From Lysinimonas soli (GTDB taxonomy: Bacteria > Actinomycetota > Actinomycetes > Actinomycetales > Microbacteriaceae), in assembly GCF_042655435.1 (NCBI RefSeq), contig NZ_JBHSMG010000005.1, positions 94,400-158,399 of the forward strand: 64,000 bases of DNA. The letters run 5' to 3'. Within the stretch, counting starts at the first letter, position 1, and the number at the start of each line of letters is the position of its first letter. Below, in pieces: positions 1 through 8,328 of this stretch. The notes beneath the pieces were generated by a model. The model was not told the DNA's origin, ran no database searches, and saw nothing but the letters and a program-made list of their open reading frames with translations. Position numbers and translations under genes: made by a program.

Positions 1-156
1 CTCCACACCGACGCGCTGGGCGCCTCCGGCGCCGGCCTGCTCGGCATCTGGCTCGATCGCACGGGCGACGCCTCGGCCGATCAGCTCGCCGAGGCGCGTG
101 CCGCGCGGGTGCCCGTCATCCGAACCCTCGCCGGGGTACCCGCCCTGCTGCGCTGA
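1..156 (+). CDS. HAD-family hydrolase, C-terminal end (partial)
   Basis: Only the last 51 residues lie in the window; the gene enters from the left edge in frame 1. The visible sequence begins LHTDALGASGAGLLGIWLDR, matching the motif IV region and following strand of HAD-IA phosphatases, where an Asp-containing loop ligates Mg and is followed by GA..aG...iwl. The end (VPVIRTLAGVPALL) also fits the family. Substrate cannot be told from this piece. Confidence 0.75.
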   Translation, partial: LHTDALGASGAGLLGIWLDRTGDASADQLAEARAARVPVIRTLAGVPALLR

Positions 157-206
157 CCGTCGGCCCGCCTCCGCCCCGTCCCCCGCCCGGCCGCCATCGC
201 CGTCTC

Positions 207-332
207 GCTGGCATCCGTTCGGGCATGGTGCCCGATGCGCATGCGGATGAGGGCGCCACGGGCGACGGCAGAGCGGATCTGCCTCTCGGACATGCCGGCG
301 GCCCGCAGCTCACGAGTGGTGACGTGACCCAT
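207..332 (-). pseudogene. Remnant of an AbiEi-like/DUF559 protein N-terminus
   Basis: The minus strand reads MGHVTTRELRAAGMSERQIR followed by SAVARGALIRMRIGHHA. This resembles the winged-helix N-terminus of proteins that pair an AbiEi-type antitoxin domain with a DUF559 nuclease; compare the intact gene at 60267-61154, which has SLVALGHSTRRLARAVESGL in the same place. After about 42 residues the frame becomes low-complexity Arg/Gly sequence and no nuclease domain follows. I read it as a decayed fragment. A chance open frame in G+C-rich DNA is the alternative. Confidence 0.35.
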
Positions 333-427
333 GCCGCCAGCGTGCGGGGCTCGCGGCCACCTGCCGCCGCCGGATGCCGGGGCTGGAGATCCGCGGAACC
401 GGTCGCGGACGAGGAGGAACGGTCGGT

Positions 428-453
428 GTGAAGAGCGGACGTGAAGAGCGGAC
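428..453. repeat. 13-bp tandem duplication in a 400-bp gap
   Basis: GTGAAGAGCGGAC occurs twice with no spacer (428-440 and 441-453). It lies in the gene-poor stretch 157-559, which otherwise holds only the nuclease remnant and the ArsR operator. No function is evident. Confidence 0.6.
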
Positions 454-531
454 GGCGGACGGACGACGAACGAGTGGGGCAGTCGCCCGACCGGGCCCCT
501 TGACAGTCGCCGGGGCGTGCGTCATCCTTAT

Positions 532-547
532 TCAACTGATTGGTTGA
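532..547. promoter_or_regulatory. Probable ArsR operator
   Basis: TCAACTGATTGGTTGA has perfect 5-bp arms (TCAAC/GTTGA) around 6 bp, and the context TTATTCAAC..GTTGATAA extends the symmetry. It ends 13 bp before the TTG start of the ArsR gene and overlaps where its promoter should lie. This is the size and position expected of an autorepressor site. Confidence 0.7.
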
Positions 548-559
548 TAAAGGATTACG

Positions 560-907
560 TTGAGCACAGAACGTGACGACGCCGAGCTCGACCGGGCCTT
601 CGTCGCGCTGGGGGACCCGGTGCGCCGCGCGATCATCGCGCGGCTGAGTCGGGGGCCGGCCACCGTGAACGAGCTCGCCGAGCCCTTCGCGATCTCGACC
701 CAGGCGGTCTCCCGGCACATCCAGGTGCTCGAGCAGGCCGGCCTCGTCACCCGCAGCCGCGACGCGCAGCGCCGCCCGGTGCACCTCGCCCCGGCCCGGC
801 TCGAAGCGCTCACGGCCTGGATCGATCAGTACCGGCTCGGCACCGAGCGGCGATTCCGCGCGCTCGATGCCGTGCTCGCCCATCCACCGAGAAAGGAAGA
901 ATCATGA
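560..907 (+). CDS. ArsR-family transcriptional regulator
   Basis: The 115-residue product is a single winged helix-turn-helix: an ALGDPVRRAIIARLSRGP helix at about residues 16-33, then a recognition helix ISTQAVSRHIQVLEQAGLV at about 47-66. No Cys-rich metal site is seen, so it is probably not a metal sensor. It belongs to the group paired with SRPBCC proteins. The TTG start is supported by AAAGGA at 549-554. The ATGA overlap with the SRPBCC gene indicates one operon, probably autoregulated through the palindrome at 532-547. The ligand is unknown. Confidence 0.88.
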   Translation: MSTERDDAELDRAFVALGDPVRRAIIARLSRGPATVNELAEPFAISTQAVSRHIQVLEQAGLVTRSRDAQRRPVHLAPARLEALTAWIDQYRLGTERRFRALDAVLAHPPRKEES

Positions 908-1386
908 CCAACCCCGTCACCATCACGGCCCCCGCCGGCCTGCCGTTCATCGACATCGAGCGCGAGTTCGACGCCCCCGTCGCCGCGGTCTTCGGGGCGC
1001 ACCGCGATCCGGCGCTGTACGCGCAGTGGATCGGCCCCAGGGGCTACCGGACCGAGCTCGAGCACTTCGACTTCACGACCGGTGGCGGCTACCGCTTCAT
1101 CAGCACCACGCCCGACGGCCAGACCGCGGCGTTCCACGGCGTCTTCCATGTCGTGCGCGAGAACGAGTTCGCCATCCAGACCTTCGAATACGAAGGGGTT
1201 CCGGATGTCGTGAGCATCGAGTCCCTGACCCTCACCCCGCTCCCGGGCGACCGCACCCGGCTGAGCATCCACTCGGTCTATCCGAGCGTCGAGGCCCGCG
1301 ACGGCATGATCGCCGGTGGCATGGAGCGCGGCGTCACCGAGGGGTACGAGCGCCTCGACGAACTCGTCGCCGGCAAGGAGAGCTGA
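904..1386 (+). CDS. SRPBCC / AHSA1-like protein
   Basis: The 160-residue product has the START-like ligand-binding fold of the AHSA1/Calc group: IEREFDAPVAAVFGAHRDPA near the N-terminus, QWIGPRGY, then strand pairs ending in a long C-terminal helix (GMERGVTEGYERLDELV). The family binds small hydrophobic ligands, but reactions are rarely known. It overlaps the ArsR gene by 4 bp and lies 1 bp from the VOC gene, so the three are probably co-transcribed. Confidence 0.85.
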   Translation: MTNPVTITAPAGLPFIDIEREFDAPVAAVFGAHRDPALYAQWIGPRGYRTELEHFDFTTGGGYRFISTTPDGQTAAFHGVFHVVRENEFAIQTFEYEGVPDVVSIESLTLTPLPGDRTRLSIHSVYPSVEARDGMIAGGMERGVTEGYERLDELVAGKES

Positions 1387-1387
1387 C

Positions 1388-1816
1388 ATGGACTGGACCC
1401 TCGAGGTCGTCGTGCTCCCGGTGAGCGACATCGACCGCGCGGTCGCGTTCTACCGCGACCAGGTGGGCTTCCACCTCGACCACGACACGACCAACGAATG
1501 GATGCACGTGGTGCAGCTGACTCCGCCCGGCTCGGGCTGCTCGATCGTGATCGGCGACCTCCCCAGCCAGAACGAGATGGCGCCGGGCTCGATGCGGTCG
1601 CTGCATCTCGTGGTGTCGGATGCCGCGGCCGCCCGAGCCGAGTTGGTCGGGCGAGGGGTCGAGTGCTCCGAGATCATGTCGTTCGACGAGCGCGACGGCG
1701 CGACCTTCTTCGGCTTCGCCGACCCGGACGGCAACAGCTGGGCGGTTCAGCAGATCCGGGCCCGCGCCGAGAGGCCGCTCATCCCCGTGGAGGCGCGAGG
1801 ACGCTTCGGCGCCTGA
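1388..1816 (+). CDS. VOC (glyoxalase/bleomycin resistance) superfamily protein
   Basis: This 142-residue protein has paired beta-alpha-beta-beta-beta modules. Module 1 begins LEVVVLPVSDIDRAVAFYRD, and module 2 ends in FFGFADPDGNSWAVQQI, the usual metal-ligand strand of the family. The ATG at 1388 directly follows the SRPBCC stop; a longer reading from 1316 would overlap that gene heavily and is not preferred. VOC proteins include dioxygenases, epimerases and drug-binding proteins; the substrate here is not apparent. Confidence 0.85.
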   Translation: MDWTLEVVVLPVSDIDRAVAFYRDQVGFHLDHDTTNEWMHVVQLTPPGSGCSIVIGDLPSQNEMAPGSMRSLHLVVSDAAAARAELVGRGVECSEIMSFDERDGATFFGFADPDGNSWAVQQIRARAERPLIPVEARGRFGA

Positions 1817-1902
1817 GCGGACCCAGAGCATCGCCGATGCGACACCGGCGGCGACATCGGCGGGGAATATCGTCGTCGGCTTCGCGTTGTAGTCTGTGAA
1901 AC

Positions 1903-2036
1903 GAAGCACGTGCTCCGGGGTCGGTGAAAATCCGAGCCGGCGGTAATAGTCCGCGAACCTCCTCTCGAAGGCTGAGGGGAAGCCGATCCGGTGGAATTCC
2001 GGGACCGACGGTCATAGTCCGGATGGGAGGAAGCAC
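1903..2036 (+). promoter_or_regulatory. FMN riboswitch (RFN element)
   Basis: The leader shows the conserved RFN pattern: GTGCTCCGGGGTCGGTGAAA, ATCCGAGCCGGCGGTAATAG, CCGGTGGAATTCCGGGACCG, ACGGTCATAGTCCGGATGGG and the closing AGGAAGCAC that pairs with the 5' GTGCTCC side. It lies just upstream of ribD. Known RFN elements lower riboflavin gene expression when FMN binds. Confidence 0.95.
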
Positions 2037-2037
2037 G

Positions 2038-2073
2038 CGCTCGCGGACGAGCCGACCGGCGACGCCGCGAGCG
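2038..2073 (+). promoter_or_regulatory. Hairpin in the riboswitch expression platform
   Basis: CGCTCGCGG (2038-2046) and CCGCGAGCG (2065-2073) can form a perfect 9-bp stem immediately after the RFN aptamer. No T-run follows, which argues against simple intrinsic termination. A second small hairpin (GTCTC-GAC-GAGAC, near 2104-2116) sits beside the AGAGGA ribosome-binding site of ribD, so control of translation is plausible. Confidence 0.5.
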
Positions 2074-2124
2074 ACGCCACGCTCGGCGCACCCCCGGAAC
2101 CGTCTCGACGAGACAGAGGACCGG

Positions 2125-3201
2125 ATGTTGGACACCGAGCGCTACCGAGCCGCGATGGCTCGCGGGTTCGAGCTGGCCGCGCAAGGGCCGGTCACCGGCG
2201 GCAACCCCCAGGTCGGCTGCGTTCTGCTGGACGACACGGGTCGGATCGTCGCCGAGGGCTGGCACCACGGGGCGGGCACGGCGCACGCCGAGGTCGATGC
2301 GCTGTCGAAAGTCGCCGATCGACCGGACGGGGCGAGAGGGCTGACCGCGGTCGTCACGCTCGAACCCTGCAACCACGTCGGTCGCACCGGTCCGTGCAGC
2401 GTCGCGCTGCTGGAGGCCGGGGTCGCCCGGGTGGTCTACTCGCTCTCCGACCCGGGTGCCGCATCGGGCGGCGGGGCGGCGCGCCTGCGCGAGGGCGGCG
2501 TCGAGGTCATCGGCGGGGTGTTGGCCGACGAGGCCGAGCTGTTCCTGCACGAGTGGCTCGCCTCGGTGCGACGCGGTCGCCCCTGGGTGACCGTCAAGTG
2601 GGCGTCGACGCTCGACGGCCGGGCCGCGGCATCCGACGGCACCAGCCAGTGGATCACGGGAACCGCCGCCCGCCAGCGCGTCCACGAGCAGCGGGCCGCG
2701 AGTGACGCGATCCTGGTCGGCACCGGAACCGTTCTCGCCGACAACCCGAGCCTGACCGCACGCGGCGACGGCGGCGAACTGCTCGAGCACCAACCGATCC
2801 CCGTCGTGGTCGGCGAGCGCGAGATCCCGGCGGATGCCGCCCTGCGCCGTCATCCGGCCGGCCTGATCGAGGCCGGCAGCCGCGATCTCGCGAGCCTCCT
2901 GAGCGAACTGAATCGCCGCGGACTGCGCCGCGTCTACGTCGAGGGCGGCCCGACCCTGGCCAGCGCGATCATCGCCGCCGGTCTCGCCGACGCCTTCTCG
3001 ATCTACCTGGCGCCCGCCCTGCTCGGCGGCGACAAGCTCGCCCTGGGCGAGCTCGGCATCCCGACCATCGCGCAGGCCCGTCGCCTGCGGATCGATTCGA
3101 TCGAGCAGCTCGGCGACGACCTGCTGATCCTGGCCACACCGCGCGCGTCCAGCGTGCCGGTGCCATCGGGCGGGCGCCACTCGCTCACGGAAGGAATCTG
3201 A
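2125..3201 (+). CDS. ribD: Bifunctional riboflavin biosynthesis protein RibD
   Basis: This 358-residue enzyme combines the pyrimidine deaminase and the NADPH-dependent reductase of riboflavin synthesis. The deaminase zinc site is visible as HAE (H54, E56) and PCNHVGRTGPC (C82, C91). The reductase domain starts near residue 155 (PWVTVKWASTLDGRAA, then GTSQWITG) and contains YVEGGPTLASA. The ATG at 2125 has AGAGGA upstream and aligns with the usual family start. It is the first gene after the FMN riboswitch, and its TGA overlaps the ribE ATG by 1 bp. Confidence 0.95.
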   Translation: MLDTERYRAAMARGFELAAQGPVTGGNPQVGCVLLDDTGRIVAEGWHHGAGTAHAEVDALSKVADRPDGARGLTAVVTLEPCNHVGRTGPCSVALLEAGVARVVYSLSDPGAASGGGAARLREGGVEVIGGVLADEAELFLHEWLASVRRGRPWVTVKWASTLDGRAAASDGTSQWITGTAARQRVHEQRAASDAILVGTGTVLADNPSLTARGDGGELLEHQPIPVVVGEREIPADAALRRHPAGLIEAGSRDLASLLSELNRRGLRRVYVEGGPTLASAIIAAGLADAFSIYLAPALLGGDKLALGELGIPTIAQARRLRIDSIEQLGDDLLILATPRASSVPVPSGGRHSLTEGI

Positions 3202-3824
3202 TGTTCACCGGAATCATCGAAGAACAGGGCGAGGTGCTCGCCTGGGAGCCGTCGGGCGACGCGGCGCGCCTCACCGTCCGCGCGCCGCTCGCGGCATCCG
3301 ATGCGAAGCACGGCGACTCGATCTCGGTCGACGGCGTCTGCCTCACGGTCGTCGATCAGGGCCCCGACTGGTTCACGGCGGATGTCATGGCCGAGTCGAT
3401 CGCAGCCAGCACCGTCGCGCGACTCGCCCCCGGCACGCATGTCAACCTGGAGCGCGCGGCCGCCCTCGGAGATCGTCTCGGCGGCCACATCGTGCAGGGT
3501 CACGTCGACGGGACCACGACGATTCTCTCGATCGAAGAGGGGTCCGCCTGGCGGGTCGTGCGGCTCGCTCTGCCCGCCTCGCTGGCCGCGCTCGTGACCC
3601 GCAAGGGGTCGATCGCGATCGACGGGATCTCGCTCACGGTCAGCGCCGTCTCGGATGCCGCCGAGGCCGAGCAGTGGTTCGAGGTCTCGCTCATCCCCGA
3701 GACCCTCGACGCGACGACGCTCGGGGCGAAGGGCCCCGGCGACGCCGTCAACCTCGAGACCGACATCCTGGCGCGCCACGTGCAACGCCTGATGGCGGTC
3801 GAACGACAAGGAGTACACGCATGA
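3201..3824 (+). CDS. ribE: Riboflavin synthase (alpha subunit)
   Basis: This 207-residue protein starts with the family signature MFTGIIEEQGEV. It carries the two homologous lumazine-binding barrels, seen as SVDGVCLTVV and later AIDGISLTVS, with LGGHIVQGHVDG between. It makes riboflavin from two 6,7-dimethyl-8-ribityllumazine molecules. It overlaps ribD by 1 bp and ribBA by 4 bp, so translation is probably coupled. Confidence 0.95.
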   Translation: MFTGIIEEQGEVLAWEPSGDAARLTVRAPLAASDAKHGDSISVDGVCLTVVDQGPDWFTADVMAESIAASTVARLAPGTHVNLERAAALGDRLGGHIVQGHVDGTTTILSIEEGSAWRVVRLALPASLAALVTRKGSIAIDGISLTVSAVSDAAEAEQWFEVSLIPETLDATTLGAKGPGDAVNLETDILARHVQRLMAVERQGVHA

Positions 3825-5098
3825 GCCTCTCCGACATCCCCACCGCCCTTCAGGCGCTTCGCGAGGGCAAGCCGGTCATCGTCGCCGACGACGAGGGCCG
3901 CGAGAACGAGGGCGACGTCATCATCGCCGCGGAGTCCGCGAGCCAGGAGTGGGTGGCCTGGATGGTCAAGCACTCCTCGGGCTTCATCTGCGCCCCGATG
4001 ACCAACGAGATCGCCGATCGCCTCGACCTCCCGCCGATGGTGGCCGTCAACCAGGATCCGCGCGGCACCGCCTACACCGTGAGCGTGGATGCCGCCGATC
4101 GTCTCAGCACCGGCATCAGCGCCTCCGACCGCGCCCACACGCTGCGCGTGCTGGCGAACCCGGAATCCCGGCCCGACAGCCTGCTGCGACCCGGGCACGT
4201 GCTGCCGCTGCGCGCGGTTGACGGCGGCGTGCGCGAGCGCGACGGCCACACCGAGGCGGCGGTCGATCTGATGAAGCTCGCCGGCCTGGTGCCGGTGGGC
4301 GCGATCTCCGAGATCGTCGCCGACGACGGCGAGATGATGCGCCTACCCGGTCTCATCGCGCTCGGGGCGACCGAGGGGGTTCCCGTCATCACGATCGAGT
4401 CGCTCATCCGCTTCATGGAGGAGCGTCGCTGCCAGGCCGATCCGGAGGCGGTCGTCGAGATCCCCGAGTCGTCGCGGGTCAGCTTCGAGGTCGAGACCAC
4501 GGTGCCGACCGAGCACGGACCCTTCCGGGTGCGGGCCTACCGCGACCGCTCGACCGGCGCCGACCACGTGGCGTGGATCTCGGGAGACCCGCGCAACGGC
4601 GCCCTGGTGCGCGTGCACTCCGAGTGCCTGACCGGCGAGGCGTTCGGCTCGCTGAAGTGCGAGTGCGGACCCCAGCTGCAGAGCGCCCTCGACACGATCG
4701 AGCGCGAGGGCGGCGTCGTGATCTACCTGCGCGGTCACGAGGGGCGCGGCATCGGCCTGATCAACAAGCTCAAGGCCTACCGGCTGCAGGAGCAGGGCTT
4801 CGACACCCTCGACGCCAACATCGCCCTCGGGCTGCCGGCCGACGCGCGCGACTACGGGGCCGCCACCGCGATCCTGAAGGATCTCGGCATCGACTCGGTG
4901 CGCCTGCTGAGCAACAACCCCGAGAAGGCGCGCCAGCTGCGCGAACGCGGCATCGCGGTGACCGAGCTCGTGCCGCTCGTCGTGGGCGTCGGCGAGTTCA
5001 ACGAGGGCTACCTGGGAACCAAGCGCGACAAGATGGGACACGCATTGCCCACCGACCAGATCTTGGATTCCAAGGTCGCAGAAGGAAGAACAGCATGA
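3821..5098 (+). CDS. ribBA: Bifunctional DHBP synthase / GTP cyclohydrolase II
   Basis: The 425 residues contain an N-terminal 3,4-dihydroxy-2-butanone-4-phosphate synthase (DDEGRENEGD at about 23-32; DGHTEAAVDL at about 141-150) and a C-terminal GTP cyclohydrolase II. The latter's zinc site is HSECLTGEAFGSLKCECG (C269, C280, C282), followed by RGHEGRGIGL. Both branches feeding riboflavin are thus in one chain. The ATG at 3821 overlaps the ribE stop as ATGA; upstream in-frame starts would lie inside ribE. Confidence 0.95.
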   Translation: MSLSDIPTALQALREGKPVIVADDEGRENEGDVIIAAESASQEWVAWMVKHSSGFICAPMTNEIADRLDLPPMVAVNQDPRGTAYTVSVDAADRLSTGISASDRAHTLRVLANPESRPDSLLRPGHVLPLRAVDGGVRERDGHTEAAVDLMKLAGLVPVGAISEIVADDGEMMRLPGLIALGATEGVPVITIESLIRFMEERRCQADPEAVVEIPESSRVSFEVETTVPTEHGPFRVRAYRDRSTGADHVAWISGDPRNGALVRVHSECLTGEAFGSLKCECGPQLQSALDTIEREGGVVIYLRGHEGRGIGLINKLKAYRLQEQGFDTLDANIALGLPADARDYGAATAILKDLGIDSVRLLSNNPEKARQLRERGIAVTELVPLVVGVGEFNEGYLGTKRDKMGHALPTDQILDSKVAEGRTA

Positions 5099-5571
5099 GC
5101 GGCGAAGGCCACCCCACTCTCGACACCGACGGCACCGGCCTCAAGGTCACGATCGTCTCGGGTCTCTGGCACCACAAGATCGCCGAGGGCCTGCTGGCGG
5201 GGGCGCACCGCGTGCTCGACGCCTCGGGCGCCGAGGTCTCGATCGTTCAGGTGCCCGGCAGCTTCGAACTGCCGCTCGCCGCGAAGGCGGCGCTCGAGGC
5301 GGGTGCGGATGCGGTGGTCGCGCTCGGCGTGATCGTGCGCGGCGGCACCCCGCACTTCGAGTACGTGAGCGCCGCCGCGACCGACGGCCTCACCCGGGTC
5401 GCCCTCGATACAGGCAAGCCCGTCGGGTTCGGGGTTCTCACCCTCGACGACGAGCAGCAGGGTCTCGACCGTGCGGGCCTGCCCGGCTCGAAGGAGGACA
5501 AGGGTGCCGAGGCGGCCGAGGCGGCGCTCGCGACGGCACTCGTGCTCCGCAAGATCCGCGCGGGCGCCTAG
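5095..5571 (+). CDS. ribH: 6,7-dimethyl-8-ribityllumazine synthase
   Basis: This 158-residue enzyme joins the ribityl pyrimidine to DHBP before riboflavin synthase acts. Family motifs are VPGSFELPLAAK and ALGVIVRGGTPHFEYV, with the catalytic His in the latter, then FGVLTLDDEQQ near the C-terminus. It is the last gene of the rib operon (ATGA overlap with ribBA). A short hairpin follows before the convergent ABC genes. Confidence 0.95.
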   Translation: MSGEGHPTLDTDGTGLKVTIVSGLWHHKIAEGLLAGAHRVLDASGAEVSIVQVPGSFELPLAAKAALEAGADAVVALGVIVRGGTPHFEYVSAAATDGLTRVALDTGKPVGFGVLTLDDEQQGLDRAGLPGSKEDKGAEAAEAALATALVLRKIRAGA

Positions 5572-5593
5572 CCCTCGCCGGGCGCGCCGGGAC

Positions 5594-5609
5594 CCGATTC
5601 CGCAATCGG
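5594..5609. terminator. Small hairpin between convergent operons
   Basis: CCGATT-CCGC-AATCGG forms a 6-bp stem in the 44-bp gap between ribH and the convergent permease gene. There is no T-run, so it is a weak candidate for a bidirectional terminator. Confidence 0.35.
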
Positions 5610-5615
5610 TACGGT

Positions 5616-6440
5616 TCAGTCGAGGAACAGCGCCCTCAGCCGCCGAGTGGTGAAGACCAGGCCGCCGACGATCAGCACGAGGTAGTACAGCACGTGCACC
5701 AGCATCCCCGGGGTCAGTGCCCCCGTCGTCAGGCCGCGCACCAGCTCGACCCCCTGCCAGAGCGGGAGGGCCTGAATGATCCATTGCAGCCACTGCGGGT
5801 AGACGCTCAGCGGGTAGAAGGTCGCTGAGAACAGGAACATCGGCAGCAGCACGAAGTTGATCCAGTCCATCTGCTGGAAGGTCTTCAGATAGCTGGTGAT
5901 GGCCATGCCGAGGCTCGCGAAGCCGAAGGCGATGAGCAGAACGGCCGGAAGAGCGAGCAGCGCGGTCCAGGCGAGGTTGAGCCCGAGGATCTGCATGATG
6001 ACCATGAACGCGGTGGCATAGAGGCCGCCGCGCAGCAGGGCGAGCGAGATCTCGCCGAGCGCGACATCCAGCGGCCCGAGGCGCGTCGCCAGCATGCCCT
6101 CGTAGAGCTTGCCGAAATGCATCTTGAAGAAGACGTTCCAGGTCGAGTCGTAGACCGCGCCGTTCATCGCCGAGACGGCGAGCAGACCCGGCGCGATGAA
6201 GGCGGCGTAGGGGATGTCGCGACCCGCGGCATCCGTGACGGTGCCGATGAAGCCGCCCAGTCCGATGCCGAGCGAGAGCAGGTAGAACACCGGCTCGAAG
6301 AAGCCGGAGAGCACGACCCAGTAGTTCGAGCTCTTCGTCGCCAGCAGACCGCGATACATCACGGCGCGCGAATTGCCGGCATAGAGGGCGCGAACGCCGC
6401 CGCCCCGCCCGACGACGGCCCGGTCGATCGTCGATGTCAT
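5616..6440 (-). CDS. ABC-2 type transporter permease
   Basis: The 274-residue protein has about six membrane segments, for example YWVVLSGFFEPVFYLLSLGI near residue 45 and ALLALPAVLLIAFGFASLGM near 165, as in ABC-2 exporters of drugs or cell-surface polymers. The start MTSTIDRAV is chosen because it overlaps the preceding permease gene by 4 bp (ATGA). It is the last gene of an ATPase-permease-permease operon read leftwards. The cargo is unknown. Confidence 0.88.
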   Translation of the reverse strand: MTSTIDRAVVGRGGGVRALYAGNSRAVMYRGLLATKSSNYWVVLSGFFEPVFYLLSLGIGLGGFIGTVTDAAGRDIPYAAFIAPGLLAVSAMNGAVYDSTWNVFFKMHFGKLYEGMLATRLGPLDVALGEISLALLRGGLYATAFMVIMQILGLNLAWTALLALPAVLLIAFGFASLGMAITSYLKTFQQMDWINFVLLPMFLFSATFYPLSVYPQWLQWIIQALPLWQGVELVRGLTTGALTPGMLVHVLYYLVLIVGGLVFTTRRLRALFLD

Positions 6441-7306
6441 TTGTCGAGCCTCTTCCTGGTGATCCGCACGGCGAGCGCCCAGCCGAGTACGAGAAGCACC
6501 ACGAGCACCGCGAGATGCACCGCGATCAGCCAGGGGGCGACATCCGCTCCGTACGAGACGACCCGTGCCACCTCGGTGCCGTGCCAGAGCGGCGAGATCC
6601 AGGCGATCCAGCGCAGCCATTCGGGCAGCTGGGTCAGCGGGAACATCGTGCCGCTGAACAGGGTCATCGGCACCACGACGAAACGCATGACGAGCGCGAA
6701 CTGCCCGCGGTCCTCGGTGAGCGACGCGCTGAACGCCATGAGCGGGGCGCCGAACGCCAGGCCGGTCAGGATCGCGACGGGCACCGACAACCAGCCGCTC
6801 GAGAACGGCACGGCGCCGAACAGCGAGGTGATGGCGAAGTAGATCAGCGCGGTCACCGACATCCGGATGGCGACGAAGATCACGAGCCCGTTGACGATCT
6901 GCCGCGCGCTGAGCGGGGCCGAGTTCATCCCGACGAAGACGGGGTTCCACTTGAAGCCCATCATGATCGGGTAGGTGAACTCCTCCGCGGCGACCGTGAT
7001 CCCCGCCGCGCAGAGCAGCGCCGGCGCGACGAAGGTCAGGTAGCTGACCCCGTTGATGGCGTGCGGTCCCAGGTGCGCGGTGACCAGGCTCGCCAGGCCG
7101 ACGCCGAACGCGATCATGTAGAGCACCGGGGTGCCGAACGCGGTTGCGACGACCGTGCCGCCGTAGCCCTTGAGCCGGCGGAGGCTGTGTTCGGCGACGT
7201 ACCACGAGCCCCAGCGCGCGCTGGAGCTGGGGCGAGGTCCATTTCTGGACCTCACTGCGACGCCAGCGCCGACGCCCGTCTCGGTCGTCGGTTCGTCGAC
7301 GCTCAT
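6437..7306 (-). CDS. ABC-2 type transporter permease
   Basis: This 289-residue permease resembles its downstream neighbour in length and segment pattern (GTPVLYMIAFGVGL, VSYLTFVAPALLCAAG, LAVLVVLLVLGWALAV). The two probably form a heterodimeric membrane channel. The start MSVDEPTTETG overlaps the ATPase stop (ATGA). The first 40 residues are polar and cytoplasmic. Confidence 0.88.
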   Translation of the reverse strand: MSVDEPTTETGVGAGVAVRSRNGPRPSSSARWGSWYVAEHSLRRLKGYGGTVVATAFGTPVLYMIAFGVGLASLVTAHLGPHAINGVSYLTFVAPALLCAAGITVAAEEFTYPIMMGFKWNPVFVGMNSAPLSARQIVNGLVIFVAIRMSVTALIYFAITSLFGAVPFSSGWLSVPVAILTGLAFGAPLMAFSASLTEDRGQFALVMRFVVVPMTLFSGTMFPLTQLPEWLRWIAWISPLWHGTEVARVVSYGADVAPWLIAVHLAVLVVLLVLGWALAVRITRKRLDK

Positions 7307-8229
7307 TCGATCAGGCTCCGTCCGGTGAGACGCAGGAACACGTCTTCGAGGCTCGACCGGCGCACGAGGCTCGTGATCGGCGACAGCCCGCGGGCCGTGA
7401 CGGCCTCGAGCGCGGCCTCGCCGGCATCCGTGTAGATCAGGATGCGGTCCGGCAGCACCTCGACCCGCTCGCCGATGCCCGCCAACGCGGTCGCGGCGTC
7501 GGCGTTGCGGTCGGAGCCGAAGCGCAGCTCGACCACCTCGCGCGTCGAGTACTGCCGGATCAGGGCCGACGGCGCACCCTCGGCCATGATCGACCCCTTG
7601 TCGACGACGACCAGCCGGTCGCAGAGCTGCTCGGCCTCGTCCATGTAGTGCGTGGTGAGCACGAGGGTCGTGCCCTGCTCCTTGAGCCGGAACAGCCGGT
7701 CCCAGAGGATGTGCCGGGCCTGCGGGTCGAGGCCGGTGGTGGGCTCGTCGAGCAGCAGGATGCGCGGGTCGTTGACGAGCGCCCGCGCGATCGTGAGCCG
7801 CCGCTTCATGCCGCCCGAGAGCTCGTCGACCTTGGCCTTGGCGCGATCGCTCAGCTGGGCGAACTCGAGCAGCTGGTCGGCGCGCCGGGCCACCTGCGCG
7901 CGCGGGATGCCGAAGTAGCGCCCGTAGACCAGCAGGTTCTCGCGCACCCGCAGTTCGGTGTCGAGGTTGTCCTGCTGCGGCACGACGCCGAGCTGCGAGC
8001 GGATCTCGGGACCGCTCTCGTTCGGGTCGAGGCCCAGGATGGTCAGCTCGCCGCTGGTGCGCGTCGAGACGGCCCCCACCATGCGCATCGTGGTCGACTT
8101 GCCCGCCCCGTTGGGCCCGAGGAGCCCGAACGACTCCCCCGGCGCCACGGAGAACGAGATGCCGTCGACGGCCGCGACGTCTTTGTACTTCTTCGTCAGG
8201 GCGGTGGCGGAGATCACGGCGGCAGGCAC
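7303..8229 (-). CDS. ABC transporter ATP-binding protein
   Basis: The ATPase of the exporter has Walker A GLLGPNGAGKST, signature LSGGMKRRLTIARAL, Walker B ILLLDEPTTGLD and the H-loop LVLTTHYMDEAEQL, plus a C-terminal DrrA-like domain. I place the start at GTG 8229 (308 residues; domain begins ISATALTKKY). In-frame starts at 8259 and 8286 run into a TTGACA box (plus strand 8268-8273) and the palindromes at 8282-8325. Starting at 8286 would give 327 residues. Confidence 0.85.
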   Translation of the reverse strand: MPAAVISATALTKKYKDVAAVDGISFSVAPGESFGLLGPNGAGKSTTMRMVGAVSTRTSGELTILGLDPNESGPEIRSQLGVVPQQDNLDTELRVRENLLVYGRYFGIPRAQVARRADQLLEFAQLSDRAKAKVDELSGGMKRRLTIARALVNDPRILLLDEPTTGLDPQARHILWDRLFRLKEQGTTLVLTTHYMDEAEQLCDRLVVVDKGSIMAEGAPSALIRQYSTREVVELRFGSDRNADAATALAGIGERVEVLPDRILIYTDAGEAALEAVTARGLSPITSLVRRSSLEDVFLRLTGRSLIE

Positions 8230-8281
8230 GCACCCGACCCTAACAAGATGCTGCGACATGTTCACAGTGTCAACCGGCGCG

Positions 8282-8325
8282 GTCAACCCCGGTTGACGCC
8301 CGATATTTCGTCAACTACGGTTGAC
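8282..8325. promoter_or_regulatory. Paired GTCAAC palindromes between divergent genes
   Basis: GTCAACCCCGGTTGAC (8282-8297, 7-bp arms) and GTCAACTACGGTTGAC (8310-8325, 6-bp arms) are two near-identical palindromes. A third half-site GTCAACC lies near 8269-8275. They separate the ABC exporter operon from the small HTH gene, and the second palindrome ends 3 bp before that gene's ATG. The layout suggests a shared operator for both transcripts. Confidence 0.6.
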
Positions 8326-8328
8326 AAC

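Noticed and set aside
116..883. Open minus-strand frame of 255 codons
   Set aside because: It is antisense to the ArsR gene and to the remnant region; the composition is Arg/Gly/Pro-rich with no domain, as expected of a shadow frame in high-G+C DNA.
826..3180. Long minus-strand frames opposite the SRPBCC, VOC and ribD genes
   Set aside because: They are mirror frames of strongly supported genes with conserved motifs on the plus strand; the minus translations are low-complexity.
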